Below are positions 8,320 to 17,825 of a stretch of DNA of 25,958 bases, in pieces (the first letter of the stretch is position 1; every line of letters begins with the position of its first letter). The notes below the pieces were generated by a model that had not been told where the DNA came from, did no database searches, and was given only the letters and a program-made list of their open reading frames with translations. This stretch comes from Legionella_A sp049239925. Lineage in GTDB: Bacteria > Pseudomonadota > Gammaproteobacteria > Legionellales > Legionellaceae. The DNA lies in the NCBI GenBank assembly GCA_049239925.1, contig JBMLTO010000054.1, positions 1 to 25,958 of the forward strand. The letters are read 5' to 3'. The position numbers and the translations under genes were made by a program.

Positions 8320-8767
8320 TTTTTATTTCCTTGACTGCACTCATTAGATCTGCAGAGCATGCAAGTTTATCAGCAATAAAAACTTCACCATGCAAACGCC
8401 AAAAATCGCCTTTTTGTGCATTGAGCTTAACTTCTAATCTAAGTTGATCCCCTGGTGTAACAACCTGTTTGAATTTAGCATTGTCAATTCCAGCAAAAAA
8501 ATATAAAAACTCATAACCATCGCGGGGAGTACGTGAAAGGTTCGATAGAATTGCACTTGCTTGTGCCAATGACTCAAGCATTAAAACTCCAGGCATGATC
8601 GGATTGCCAGGAAAGTGCCCGGGGAAAAAAGGTTCGTTAATAGTTACATTTTTAATAGCCGTCAAAAAATCGAATTCTTTATAATCTAGAACTCGATCAA
8701 CCAGTATAAATGGATAACGATGAGGTAATAAATTTAATATTTTACTAATATCGACAGATGCACTCAT
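8309..8767 (-). CDS. fabZ: 3-hydroxyacyl-ACP dehydratase FabZ
   Basis: FabZ dehydrates (3R)-hydroxyacyl-ACP in type II fatty acid synthesis and competes with LpxA for the same class of substrate, which is the usual explanation for their pairing. The protein has 152 residues with a single hotdog fold. The motif LPHRYPFILVDRV is at 14-26. The active-site loop FFPGHFPGNPIMPGVLMLES carries catalytic H51 and E65. The end overlaps lpxA by 11 bases. A GAGAAG ribosome site precedes the ATG. It starts 148 bases after skp; lpxD, which lies between skp and fabZ in many gammaproteobacteria, is absent. Confidence 0.96.
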   Translation of the reverse strand: MSASVDISKILNLLPHRYPFILVDRVLDYKEFDFLTAIKNVTINEPFFPGHFPGNPIMPGVLMLESLAQASAILSNLSRTPRDGYEFLYFFAGIDNAKFKQVVTPGDQLRLEVKLNAQKGDFWRLHGEVFIADKLACSADLMSAVKEIKSDK

Positions 8768-8819
8768 ACAGTCACTTCTCTCATGGTCTGCTACTAATTA
8801 ATTAATTGAGTATCATTAA

Positions 8820-8856
8820 AGCACAACGGGGGGAGCCAATTACCGCACGTTGTGCT
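8820..8856 (-). terminator. hairpin between skp and fabZ (possible attenuator or weak terminator)
   Basis: AGCACAACG (8820-8828) and CGTTGTGCT (8848-8856) are perfect 9-bp complements around a 19-base loop containing a G-run. Read on the minus strand, the stem is followed by TTTAATGAT, only a short T stretch. It sits after skp and before fabZ, exactly where lpxD is found in many relatives, so it may separate the upstream and downstream parts of the cluster. Confidence 0.4.
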
Positions 8857-8915
8857 CATCATGACTTTGAGATTAAACTATCAAAAGTCAATTATTCCGC
8901 ACAAATTAACCTCAA

Positions 8916-9416
8916 TTATTTAATCTCATCTAATACTTTAACAGTAACATCTAATGCTTGACTGCTGTACGGAGCTGCATCTTTTTGTAATACGATGTCA
9001 TACTTATCAGTTTCAGCTACTTTTGCGATAGCGGCTCGTATTTTATTATAAAATTCTTCCATAGCTTCATTATGCGCGGTACTTAGTTCCTGTTGGTACT
9101 GTTGCCCTTCTCTCTCAAACTGTTGCTGTGTTGCAACAATCTTCTTCTCTAACTCTTTACGTTGGGTTTGGCTTAGAACAGCAGAATCCCGCTTAAATTT
9201 TTCCATGTCTTTTTTAAGACCATCTTCCATCGCAACTAATTTATCACGACGAGGTTTAAAAGCCTTTTCCAGTTTTTCTTGAATTGACTTCATTTGAGTC
9301 GAAGTTTGCATGATTTTCTGAAGATCAACAACGCCTATTTTGGTACCATCAGCAAATATGTTTGCACTAAACGTCGTCAACAATATTGCACTTAAAATAA
9401 AACCTAATTGCCTCAT
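8916..9416 (-). CDS. skp: periplasmic chaperone Skp/OmpH
   Basis: Skp is a trimeric periplasmic holdase that carries unfolded outer-membrane proteins to the BAM complex. The frame is open to 9449, but the ATG at 9416 is chosen: a GGAG box lies 7 bases upstream, and the protein then begins with a proper signal peptide (MRQLGFILSAILL... cleaved after FADG or nearby). This gives 166 residues. The mature part starts with KIGVVDLQKIMQTS, the Skp family mark, followed by a long charged helical hairpin (the tentacles) and a C-terminal strand region (YDIVLQKDAAPY). It lies directly after bamA, with 124 bases between. Confidence 0.94.
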   Translation of the reverse strand: MRQLGFILSAILLTTFSANIFADGTKIGVVDLQKIMQTSTQMKSIQEKLEKAFKPRRDKLVAMEDGLKKDMEKFKRDSAVLSQTQRKELEKKIVATQQQFEREGQQYQQELSTAHNEAMEEFYNKIRAAIAKVAETDKYDIVLQKDAAPYSSQALDVTVKVLDEIK

Positions 9417-9540
9417 AATTACACTCCAAAAAGAAAATCTTAAAATCAAGTCTCTAAACCATCATGCGAAACAAATCCTAACATACTTCATTCTGCCTTG
9501 CGACATGATTAATACGTATTATTTACTCAAACCCTATCAA

Positions 9541-11850
9541 CTAAAAGCTAGATGATAGGGTAAATTGGAAAAATTGTTCAATATCTGTTGGTTGTTTATT
9601 CAACGGTTTTGCTAAGCTAAACGCTAATGGACCAAATGGCGAACGCCACTCGACCGAAACACCAGCTGAATATCGTAAAGGACCAGCCGCGGTACCAGAC
9701 AGTAAGGTCGGCATCGCACGTGTGAATACATTACCTGCATCCGCAAATATAGTAGTACGAACCGTATCATGACTTAATGGGTAAGGTAAGATTAACCCAA
9801 AGCTACCATTCGTTAACAAGTTTGCGCCGATAGAATTTCCTTGACTATCTTGTGGACCTAAAGAATAACTATCATATCCTCTCACCTGACCTGGCTGTGC
9901 GATTCCACCAGCAAAAAAGTTTTCGTAAAAGGGTAATCCCTGCTTATTAAATGTATTACCGTAAGCAACATTGCCCATCCCAGTGAAAATAAAGCCCCGA
10001 ATCAGAGGATAGTAGACTCTTATTTGATAGGATGTTTTATGGTATTTAAACGATTCCTTTGCGGCAGGCAATGCAACTAATACCGTTGCTTGCTGATTAA
10101 TACCATGCGTTGGATATGGCATCTGATCGTAAGTATTGCGATTCCATCCTGATGTCAAACGTAACTGATTGAAATTTCGACCATATAACTCGACAAATTT
10201 CTGAATTTGCTTCACACCACCTGCTGATTGGATTTTTAAGCCCTGATATCCATACCCATATTGCAAGCTACTGTTTTCATTGATAGCCATATTATAATTA
10301 ACATCAACGCCATAACGATCAGAACTATAAGAGACTATATCGAGTTTATGTGGATCCACTTGTTGGAAATAAAGATTGACGCCACGACCTATACCCGTGT
10401 CGGTGTAGAAGGGATTATAATAATTAAACGAATAGTCTTTTCCCCAATAATTAGCATTAAATGCTACTCCCACTGTACGACCAGTACCCATAAAATTATA
10501 TTGATTGAATGCGGCATTAAATTGCGGGCCAGTTGTACCATAACCCAAAGACGCATTAGCCTCAGCAGAAGGAGCTTCTTCAAGTTTTACATCTAAATCA
10601 ACCTGATTATTGGTGCCCTCCACTGGGTTCGTTTTAATATCAATATTTTTTAAATAATTCAGCAAACGTAACTGGCGCTCTGATTCTTTAATATTATGTA
10701 AAGATAATAAAGAACCTTCATTTTGACGTATAATTGAACGCAACACATAATCAGCAGTTTTTGTGTTGCCAGAAAAATTGATGCGACGGACATAAACATG
10801 GCGGCCAGGATCAACAATGAAAATGATCGATACTGTTTTATTATTTTCATCAATACGTGGTTCAGCGTTTACCAAAGGAAAACCAAAGCCCAGATCGCCT
10901 AATGCCAAACCTATAGCTGAAATACTTTCTGTAACTTTCTTACGAGAAAACGTATCTCCTGGTTTAATTAGGACTAGCGACGATATTTTTTTCTTAGTAA
11001 GGATACTGTTGCCAGCAATCTCATAACCAGAAAAATGATATTGTGGGCCTTCTTCTAAATGAATATTGATAAAAACATCTTTTTTATCAGGCGATAACAA
11101 AACTTGTGACGATACGATGTTGAATTTCAAATAACCACGATCAAAGTAGTATGAACGTAATGATTCAAGTGAAGCATCCATCGCTGCTTTGGAGTATTGA
11201 TCTTTTTTATTAAAGTAAGTAAAAAAATTGCTAGAAGTTAACGATAATTCTGACAAAAGCTGATGTGCAGGTACATCATGATTGCCAGTAATCTTAATTT
11301 CTCTGATGCGCGATACACGTCCTTCGGATATATTAACGCTTATTGCTACTCGGTTATCCGCTAATGCAGTAATTGTGGAACTAACCTGGGCATTGTATTT
11401 ACCTCTAGCATTGTAGGCTTGCTTAAGTTCTTTCTCTAAATGCTCTAGTGATGAACGTTGAAATACATGCCCTTTCACTAAACCAAGTTCCTTAAGGATT
11501 TCCTTCATTTTATCATTGGGTATTTCTGAATTACCCACAATAGAAAATGAACCAATCGTTGCACGTTCGATTACTTGGACAATCAATGTATTACCTTGAC
11601 GTTCAAGCATCACTGATTTAAAAAATCCAGTATCGTATAAGGCTCTTATTATACGGGGGGTCGAACGAGCACCAATCTCTTCACCAACCTGGACGGGTAG
11701 ATAATTTAATACTGTACCAGTCGTGACTCGTTGCAAACCCGTTACTTTGATATCACGCACAATAAAAGTATCGGCGGCATAAACATCTATAGACCATAGC
11801 AGTGCAGCAGAACATGCGCTTGATATTATTTTTTTGCTTAATTTTTTCAT
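9541..11850 (-). CDS. bamA: outer membrane protein assembly factor BamA
   Basis: BamA is the central pore of the BAM complex, which inserts beta-barrel proteins into the outer membrane. The 769-residue protein has a signal peptide (1-25, cleaved near VYA-AD), five POTRA domains over about 26-425 and a 16-strand barrel to the end. Visible marks are TFIVRDIKVTGLQRV at the start of POTRA1, the lid-loop motif VRGY at 656-659 (VRGF in E. coli) and a C-terminal strand ending in Phe, as expected for an outer-membrane barrel. It follows rseP after 175 bases and precedes skp, the conserved order. No clear sigma-E promoter could be picked in the gap. Confidence 0.97.
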   Translation of the reverse strand: MKKLSKKIISSACSAALLWSIDVYAADTFIVRDIKVTGLQRVTTGTVLNYLPVQVGEEIGARSTPRIIRALYDTGFFKSVMLERQGNTLIVQVIERATIGSFSIVGNSEIPNDKMKEILKELGLVKGHVFQRSSLEHLEKELKQAYNARGKYNAQVSSTITALADNRVAISVNISEGRVSRIREIKITGNHDVPAHQLLSELSLTSSNFFTYFNKKDQYSKAAMDASLESLRSYYFDRGYLKFNIVSSQVLLSPDKKDVFINIHLEEGPQYHFSGYEIAGNSILTKKKISSLVLIKPGDTFSRKKVTESISAIGLALGDLGFGFPLVNAEPRIDENNKTVSIIFIVDPGRHVYVRRINFSGNTKTADYVLRSIIRQNEGSLLSLHNIKESERQLRLLNYLKNIDIKTNPVEGTNNQVDLDVKLEEAPSAEANASLGYGTTGPQFNAAFNQYNFMGTGRTVGVAFNANYWGKDYSFNYYNPFYTDTGIGRGVNLYFQQVDPHKLDIVSYSSDRYGVDVNYNMAINENSSLQYGYGYQGLKIQSAGGVKQIQKFVELYGRNFNQLRLTSGWNRNTYDQMPYPTHGINQQATVLVALPAAKESFKYHKTSYQIRVYYPLIRGFIFTGMGNVAYGNTFNKQGLPFYENFFAGGIAQPGQVRGYDSYSLGPQDSQGNSIGANLLTNGSFGLILPYPLSHDTVRTTIFADAGNVFTRAMPTLLSGTAAGPLRYSAGVSVEWRSPFGPLAFSLAKPLNKQPTDIEQFFQFTLSSSF

Positions 11851-12025
11851 TATAGTTATAACATCCAGGACAGCGTGCCAGTGACCCCTAAACGTATAGA
11901 GATAGCACGATAATACAAGGGACGCAGCAACACAATTTGCTTCTTTTTATAGTAAGCTTTTACTGCTGTCAATTCATAAAAAATATTTCTTTTTTCTAAC
12001 ATTAAATCATCTAAAGTAAACCAAA

Positions 12026-13378
12026 TCAGCCGAATAATCTATTCATATCATTAACTAAACCCAAAAGCATCATAAGCATTAGTAATCCCAAACCCAAATA
12101 AGTTGCCACTGATTTTACCTCTTCGGATAATGGCCGTCTCTTTATTATCTCAATCAACATAAATAGTAAATGACCTCCATCAAGCATCGGTATCGGTAAA
12201 AGATTCAATACGCCAAGGCTAATACTAAGCAAAGCAAGAAAAACTAGGTAGTATACCAAACCTATACGTGCAGAATCACCAGCCCCCTGAGCAATTCCAA
12301 GCGGGCCACTCACTGTTTGCAACGATAATTTACCCAAAACTAATCGGCTAAATATCCTAAACGTAGCGTGAGTAAAATCTAGTGTCTGTTTCAATGCCAA
12401 ATGAACGGCACCCCATGGAGACTCATGCTGCCAACGTAGCCAATCAGCAGGCCAATTGACTGGCTGAGAATGCATACCAAGGTAACCTTCCAATTTGCCA
12501 TTAACAACTATGCTCCCAGGCAATACAACGATGCTTCTCGACTGATGCTGCCGTTGAAGTTGTATTTTTATAGGCTTTTCTGCATGTTTTTTTACATATG
12601 AAACCAGTTCTAACCAATCATCAATCCTATTCCCATCGACTGATTCAATCCGATCACCAGATAGAATTCCTGCTAATTGTGCTGGAGACTGATGAAGAAC
12701 CTTCCCTACCATTGGAGGAATCTTAGGAACAAATGGGACAAGGCCCAAACTCGCAAGCAAATCAGGTTTCTGTGGATCAATTTGCCAATTTTCAAGCATA
12801 AGCTTCACTCGTCTTATCGTTTTATTATTCAACTGTCTGACAGTCAATAACAACGTATCGCTTGTTCCTAAAAATGGCATCAAACCATATTGAAAATCAC
12901 GCCAACTCTGTATGGATTGATCGTTTAAAGCGATAATCTCTTCTTTAGGTTGCAAACCTGCATTTGCAGCAATGCTTGCTGGCTTTACCTGATCGATCAT
13001 GGGAGCCAATGATTTAATCCCAATAACAAGACTTAGCCACAATAAAATAAAAGCAAATAAAAAATTTGATAATGGGCCAGCTACAACAATTGCTATTCTT
13101 ACCCAAACTGATTGATTATTAAAAGCAAGATGGTGCTCATCAGCCGAAATTGTAGCATCAGTTTCATCTAGCATTTTAACATAGCCACCTAATGGAAACA
13201 GTGACCAAGTGTATTCAGTACCCCGTTTATCTTGCCAACGAGCTAGCGCTGTTCCAAAACCAAAAGAGAAGCGTAGTACTTTAACACCACACAGCCGTGC
13301 AACAACAAAATGCCCGGACTCATGTACAAGAATTAACAATAATAATGTCACCATCAGATAAATTACTGTTAACAACAT
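12026..13378 (-). CDS. rseP: site-2 protease RseP
   Basis: RseP is the inner-membrane zinc metalloprotease that cuts RseA and releases sigma-E during envelope stress; it also clears remnant signal peptides. The frame is open to 13438, but the ATG at 13378 is preferred: it gives 450 residues (same as E. coli), begins MLLTVIYLMVTLLLLILVHE, and lies one base after the cdsA stop, a natural coupling. The zinc site HESGH is at 19-23 in the first membrane helix, two PDZ regions occupy about 105-310, and the LDG motif is in NLLPIPMLDGGH near the end. Hydrophobic C-terminal segments complete the membrane core. Confidence 0.95.
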   Translation of the reverse strand: MLLTVIYLMVTLLLLILVHESGHFVVARLCGVKVLRFSFGFGTALARWQDKRGTEYTWSLFPLGGYVKMLDETDATISADEHHLAFNNQSVWVRIAIVVAGPLSNFLFAFILLWLSLVIGIKSLAPMIDQVKPASIAANAGLQPKEEIIALNDQSIQSWRDFQYGLMPFLGTSDTLLLTVRQLNNKTIRRVKLMLENWQIDPQKPDLLASLGLVPFVPKIPPMVGKVLHQSPAQLAGILSGDRIESVDGNRIDDWLELVSYVKKHAEKPIKIQLQRQHQSRSIVVLPGSIVVNGKLEGYLGMHSQPVNWPADWLRWQHESPWGAVHLALKQTLDFTHATFRIFSRLVLGKLSLQTVSGPLGIAQGAGDSARIGLVYYLVFLALLSISLGVLNLLPIPMLDGGHLLFMLIEIIKRRPLSEEVKSVATYLGLGLLMLMMLLGLVNDMNRLFG

Positions 13379-13379
13379 C

Positions 13380-14180
13380 TCAAATTCCCGGTGGCAATAA
13401 GTCATAAACCCCATAATAAAAAAATGGTAACGCAGCAATTAAACTATCAAGGCGATCAAGTATTCCTCCATGTCCAGGTATCAACGATCCTGTATCTTTA
13501 ATTTGCTGTCGGCGTTTTAACATACTTATAAATAAATCCCCAACTATTGAGATAAACCAAATGATACCGGCAATAAGGTACCAATTTAGAATGTACTGAG
13601 GATGAAAACAACTAGAAGCAAATAAAGCAACAACCATAACGAAAGCCAAACCACCAAGTACGCCCTCCACCGTTTTTCCCGGGCTTAGTTGAGGGATTAA
13701 TTTATGATTGCCAAAACCCTTGCCAGCCATATAAGCCCCTATATCAGCCGCCCAAACCAAACAGAGAACATAAAGGAGTAAGTGCATGTGATGATAGCAA
13801 TATAATTTAACTAAACAAGCTGCAAACAACGGTAACAACAAGAAGGCTACTGCAGCGACAATAATCGGGAAACCCCATACGTTTTTGGATTGAGGAAAGG
13901 TTAGCATTGCAGGCAATGCCAGCAGTAACCAAAATAATAAGCCTACTATTAACCAAATATCAAAATAATGAATACTAAATGCCACACTAGCAACCATCAC
14001 GGCAATCCATACCACTTTAGCTATTAATGATTGTATGGGAATCAGTTGCATCCATTCCCATGCACATAAGGTTAACACCAAAATAAGCGTAGTAAGTAAT
14101 ACCCAGCTACTCGTGTAAAAAAGAACAAAAATGACTATCGGTATCAATAATAGCGTTGTAAACAAGCGCGTTTTAAACAT
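13380..14180 (-). CDS. cdsA: phosphatidate cytidylyltransferase
   Basis: CdsA makes CDP-diacylglycerol from phosphatidic acid and CTP, the branch point for all phospholipids, in the inner membrane. The frame begins at 14195 with MMEAMMFKTR; I choose the ATG at 14180 because GGAAG lies 5 bases before it and it gives an ATGTTTAA 8-bp overlap with the uppS stop. The product is then 266 residues. The protein is multi-helix and hydrophobic. The CTP-transferase signature is intact: SPGKTVEGVLGG, then GDLFISMLKRRQQIKDTGSL and IPGHGGILDRLDS. It sits in the conserved order uppS-cdsA-rseP, without a dxr gene. Confidence 0.94.
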   Translation of the reverse strand: MFKTRLFTTLLLIPIVIFVLFYTSSWVLLTTLILVLTLCAWEWMQLIPIQSLIAKVVWIAVMVASVAFSIHYFDIWLIVGLLFWLLLALPAMLTFPQSKNVWGFPIIVAAVAFLLLPLFAACLVKLYCYHHMHLLLYVLCLVWAADIGAYMAGKGFGNHKLIPQLSPGKTVEGVLGGLAFVMVVALFASSCFHPQYILNWYLIAGIIWFISIVGDLFISMLKRRQQIKDTGSLIPGHGGILDRLDSLIAALPFFYYGVYDLLPPGI

Positions 14181-14910
14181 CATAGCTTCCATCATTTATT
14201 TGTTGTGGTATACGACCATAACGGCGCTCGCGCCTACTAAAACTAAACAACGCTTTTTCAAATTCTTCATCATTAAAATCAGGCCAATGAACCCGAGAAA
14301 AATAAAGCTCCGTATACGCTAATTGCCAAAGAAAAAAATTACTAATGCGCTGCTCACCACTAGTACGGATGAATAAATCAGGATCTGATAAGTCTTTAGT
14401 ATTTAATAATTGTTTAAACAGTTGCTCATTAATTTGTTCTGCACTGATAACACCGCTGGATAACTGCAAAGCCATAGTTCTTGCCGCCTGTATAATATCC
14501 CATTGACCACTATAGTTCACAGCAAGATTTAAAGTGAGTTTACTGTTTTTACTACAGGCTTCTTCAGCAGCAAACATCTGATCACGTAATTTAGCTGATA
14601 ACTGGTGCCGCTCACCTATAAATCGAAGACAAACTCCATTAGCGTACAGTTCGTTGATTTCTTTTGCCAATGCCTCAATAAACAAATGCATTAAAAAATC
14701 AACTTCTACTTCTGGTCTTAACCAGTTTTCAATGCTAAAAGCAAATAAACTTAATGTTGCAATCTTCTTTTCTAGACAACATTTAACTACAGAACGAACT
14801 GCATCAAGCCCCGCTCGGTGCCCTTCCATTCTAGGCAAACCGCGATTCTCAGCCCATCGGCCGTTCCCATCCATCACAATAGCAACATGTTGCGGTAATT
14901 TTTGATTCAC
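14173..14910 (-). CDS. uppS: undecaprenyl diphosphate synthase
   Basis: UppS condenses eight isopentenyl units onto farnesyl diphosphate to give the C55 lipid carrier for peptidoglycan and O-antigen. The protein has 245 residues (E. coli 253). Motif I HVAIVMDGNGRWA holds catalytic D14; next come LPRMEGHRAG, the FAFSIENW segment, and the late PDLFIRTSGEQRISNFFLWQ and TELYFS motifs. The start codon is GTG with purine-rich GGAAGAAG upstream; the next in-frame Met (M13) is inside motif I and cannot be the start. It heads the minus-strand envelope cluster, divergent from gpmI across a 204-base gap that must hold both promoters. Confidence 0.96.
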   Translation of the reverse strand: MNQKLPQHVAIVMDGNGRWAENRGLPRMEGHRAGLDAVRSVVKCCLEKKIATLSLFAFSIENWLRPEVEVDFLMHLFIEALAKEINELYANGVCLRFIGERHQLSAKLRDQMFAAEEACSKNSKLTLNLAVNYSGQWDIIQAARTMALQLSSGVISAEQINEQLFKQLLNTKDLSDPDLFIRTSGEQRISNFFLWQLAYTELYFSRVHWPDFNDEEFEKALFSFSRRERRYGRIPQQINDGSYDV

Positions 14911-15114
14911 CCACTTCTTCCGTCAACAAAAATGTCCTATAGTTTACCTGCATTAGATAGTTATCGCGAATATAATTTGAATTTTCTAAACCAATTGTCT
15001 GAATCAATCTAAATTAATATTCGTGTTGTTGGCAATTCTTCCCAAAAAAATGTAAGTTAGATAACTTTTTAATCCCATTCGATCGGATGGTTAAACTTTC
15101 TTATAGGAATAACG

Positions 15115-16644
15115 ATGCTAAAACCACTAGTACTGCTCATTCTTGATGGCTGGGGGTATACGCAAACAACCAAGCATAACGCCATTTATGCCGCCCAAAC
15201 TCCCCAATGGGATGCTTGGTGGCACAGTAAACCACATATGCTTCTCAACGCCTCAGGTGACGCCGTTGGGCTTCCTGAAGGACAAATGGGTAATTCAGAA
15301 GTAGGACATATGCATATAGGCGCGGGTAGAGTGATTTATCAAGATTTAAGCCGCATAAACCATGCAATTGAACAGAATACTTTTGCACAAAACCCTGTTT
15401 TCTTAAGTGCTATTGACGCGATGAAGCAAACCAAGAAATCCATACATATTATGGGATTATTATCTGATGGTGGCGTGCATAGCCATGAAAACCACTTATT
15501 TGCATTTCTTCAACTCTGTGCAAAGCAATCTTTTAATGCGGTCTATTTACATCTATTCCTTGACGGGAGAGATAGCCCCCCACAAAGTGCCCACATTAGT
15601 TTAGAAAAATTAGAGCAACAATTGCAACAGACGCCAGTGGCAACTGTTGCCTCTATTAGCGGTCGTTATTACGCAATGGATCGAGATCAACGCTGGGAGC
15701 GCATTTTACCTGTTTACGAATTAATTACGGAACAAAAAACCAATCATCACTATGATACAGCAATACAAGCTGTATCAAGCTACTACCAACAACACATTAC
15801 TGATGAGTTTATTCCACCTACAAGCATCGGCAAACCACCGATACTCACAGACGGAGATACCTTATTATTTTTTAATTTTCGTGCCGATCGAGCAAGAGAA
15901 ATAACACAAGCATTTGTCGATGAACACTTTAGTGGCTTTCAACGGATTCATAAGCCGCATCTTTCCCGTTTCATCAGTATGACAGAATATGCAGAAAACT
16001 TGTCGACACAAATAGCCTTTCCTGCGCAACGATTATCCAATACGCTTGGTGAGATTATTGCAAAAAACGGTCTTCAACAGCTGAGACTTGCTGAAACTGA
16101 AAAGTATGCCCATGTTACATTCTTCTTCAATGGCGGTTCAGAACAAATATATCCTGGAGAAGAGCGCAAAATGATAGCCTCCGCGCAAGTAGCAACCTAC
16201 GACTTAAAACCAGAAATGAGTGCACTGCCATTAACAGAAAGCTTAATCGAAGCTATATCGCAACAAAAATTCGATGTTATAATATGTAATTTTGCCAATG
16301 CTGACATGGTAGGTCATACTGGTAATTTTAATGCTACTGTCAGCGCCATTGAATGCCTTGATAGGTGTATGGAGCGGATAGGCCATGCATTAACATCCGT
16401 TGGCGGTCAATTACTCATCACTGCCGACCATGGGAATGCTGAGTTCATGTTTAATGAAACGACACGACAAGCACATACGGCACATACGAATCAGCCGGTC
16501 CCATTGATTTTCGTTGGAGACGGATTTCAGTTTAATAACACCACAGGGAGTTTAATCGATATTGCACCAACGATTTTATATCTTTTGGGAATTGAATGCC
16601 CTAAAGAAATGGCTGGTAAAATTCTTCTAACAAAAAACCAATGA
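15115..16644 (+). CDS. gpmI: 2,3-bisphosphoglycerate-independent phosphoglycerate mutase
   Basis: GpmI interconverts 3- and 2-phosphoglycerate in glycolysis and gluconeogenesis using two Mn2+ ions and a phosphoserine intermediate. The 509 residues match the family (E. coli 514). The metal ligand D11 lies in ILDGWG, and the phosphorylated Ser is S61 in GNSEVGH. Further marks are the SDGGVHSHENH segment, DGRDSPP, FNFRADRAREI, NFANADMVGHTG and ADHGNAE. AGGA lies 8 bases before the ATG. The last four bases overlap the start of envC (ATGA), an arrangement indicating one transcript. Confidence 0.97.
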   Translation: MLKPLVLLILDGWGYTQTTKHNAIYAAQTPQWDAWWHSKPHMLLNASGDAVGLPEGQMGNSEVGHMHIGAGRVIYQDLSRINHAIEQNTFAQNPVFLSAIDAMKQTKKSIHIMGLLSDGGVHSHENHLFAFLQLCAKQSFNAVYLHLFLDGRDSPPQSAHISLEKLEQQLQQTPVATVASISGRYYAMDRDQRWERILPVYELITEQKTNHHYDTAIQAVSSYYQQHITDEFIPPTSIGKPPILTDGDTLLFFNFRADRAREITQAFVDEHFSGFQRIHKPHLSRFISMTEYAENLSTQIAFPAQRLSNTLGEIIAKNGLQQLRLAETEKYAHVTFFFNGGSEQIYPGEERKMIASAQVATYDLKPEMSALPLTESLIEAISQQKFDVIICNFANADMVGHTGNFNATVSAIECLDRCMERIGHALTSVGGQLLITADHGNAEFMFNETTRQAHTAHTNQPVPLIFVGDGFQFNNTTGSLIDIAPTILYLLGIECPKEMAGKILLTKNQ

Positions 16645-17825
16645 AATTGCATATTAAATCACAAACAATTATCAATAGCTTAACCCGTCCATCTAAACGA
16701 AATGATAGGATTGCTAGCACAACGTCAACAAAAATCATACCAACTTTATTATTACTCGTATGGGTTACGACAATCCATGCAACCAGCAGCTCAGTTCAAG
16801 ATGCCAACAATCAATTACAAGCTTTAGAAAAAAAAATCAAAACCATACAACGATCATTAGTCAACTCTCAACAGCGGCAAGGCTTACTCAACAACGAACT
16901 GACCCATACTGAGCGAAAAATTAGCGATAGTAATCGACAAATAAATACTGCAAAAACAAAACTACTCGATAATAAACAAGAAATTTTATCGTTAGAACGG
17001 CAAATCATCGAGTTAAAACAACAATTACAGGCCCAGGAAAAAAAGCTGGTCAAACAAATTCAAATTTTGTACAAGATCAGGAGCTATCAACCACTCCAAA
17101 CATTGCTCAGTAAAAACAATCCTTATACTGTTGAACGTCTGTTAAGTTTCTACTATTACATATTAAAATCAAGACAGTCGACAATCATAAAAATACGAAG
17201 AACCAATCATGATCTGATCAACCATCAAAAAAAACTCAGCATAGATATTAAAGCGCAGCAACGCTTAGTTGACCAATTGACTCACCAACAACAGAAACTG
17301 CACGATGAAAAAATTTACCACCGTACGTTAATCAATGCCCTGGGTGAACAAATGCGTTCTCAACAACAACAGCTGACTAACTTTCAGCAAAACAGAGCGA
17401 GTCTAAGTAAAATACTTCACTCACTCCTACGACAGAGCCGCTTAGAAACTAAGGGTTCATTTGCACAAATGCGTCACAAATTACCAAGACCAATACGGTT
17501 ACAAAAAGTAAATTATGCAAAAATGAATCAGGGAGTTACTTTTTTTGCTGAAGAAAACACCCCTGTTATTGCTGTATACTCAGGTAAAGTTGTTTTTAGC
17601 GAATGGCTCAAAGGATATGGGCTGCTATTAATTATCGATCATGGCGATGGATTTATGACATTATATGCCCATAATCAATCATTACTGAAACAAAAAGGAG
17701 CTAAAGTAACTGGTGGTGAACCGATTGCATCAGTCGGTCATAGCGGTACAATCAAACAAAATGGATTATATTTTGAAGTGAGGCAGCATGGAAAAGCAAT
17801 TTCGCCGCTGCAGTGGATATCTTGA
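16641..17825 (+). CDS. envC: EnvC-type murein hydrolase activator (degenerate LytM/M23 domain)
   Basis: EnvC activates the septal amidases AmiA/AmiB during daughter-cell separation in the periplasm. The 394-residue protein has a hydrophobic export segment at about 32-48 (IIPTLLLLVWVTTIHA), a coiled coil over about 53-260, rich in Gln and Lys, and a C-terminal LytM domain (about 295-394: VIAVYSGKVVFSEWLKGYG, IIDHGDGFMTLYAHN, VGHSGTIKQNGLYFEVRQHG). The zinc ligands of active M23 peptidases are missing (HLHFE is LYFEV here, and the HxxxD is gone), as in EnvC, so it should be an activator rather than an enzyme. The export segment is preceded by an unusually long hydrophilic N-terminus of about 31 residues. 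It overlaps gpmI by 4 bases and precedes the ctpA-type gene. Confidence 0.9.
   Translation: MKLHIKSQTIINSLTRPSKRNDRIASTTSTKIIPTLLLLVWVTTIHATSSSVQDANNQLQALEKKIKTIQRSLVNSQQRQGLLNNELTHTERKISDSNRQINTAKTKLLDNKQEILSLERQIIELKQQLQAQEKKLVKQIQILYKIRSYQPLQTLLSKNNPYTVERLLSFYYYILKSRQSTIIKIRRTNHDLINHQKKLSIDIKAQQRLVDQLTHQQQKLHDEKIYHRTLINALGEQMRSQQQQLTNFQQNRASLSKILHSLLRQSRLETKGSFAQMRHKLPRPIRLQKVNYAKMNQGVTFFAEENTPVIAVYSGKVVFSEWLKGYGLLLIIDHGDGFMTLYAHNQSLLKQKGAKVTGGEPIASVGHSGTIKQNGLYFEVRQHGKAISPLQWIS

Noticed and set aside
10261..10596. 111-codon + strand frame inside bamA
   Set aside because: It lies wholly antisense to a clearly conserved gene and has the Ile/Thr-rich composition of a shadow frame.
13379..13438. 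Upstream extension of rseP overlapping cdsA
   Set aside because: It would add 20 hydrophilic residues before the first membrane helix; the start at 13378 gives the standard 450 residues and sits one base after the cdsA stop.
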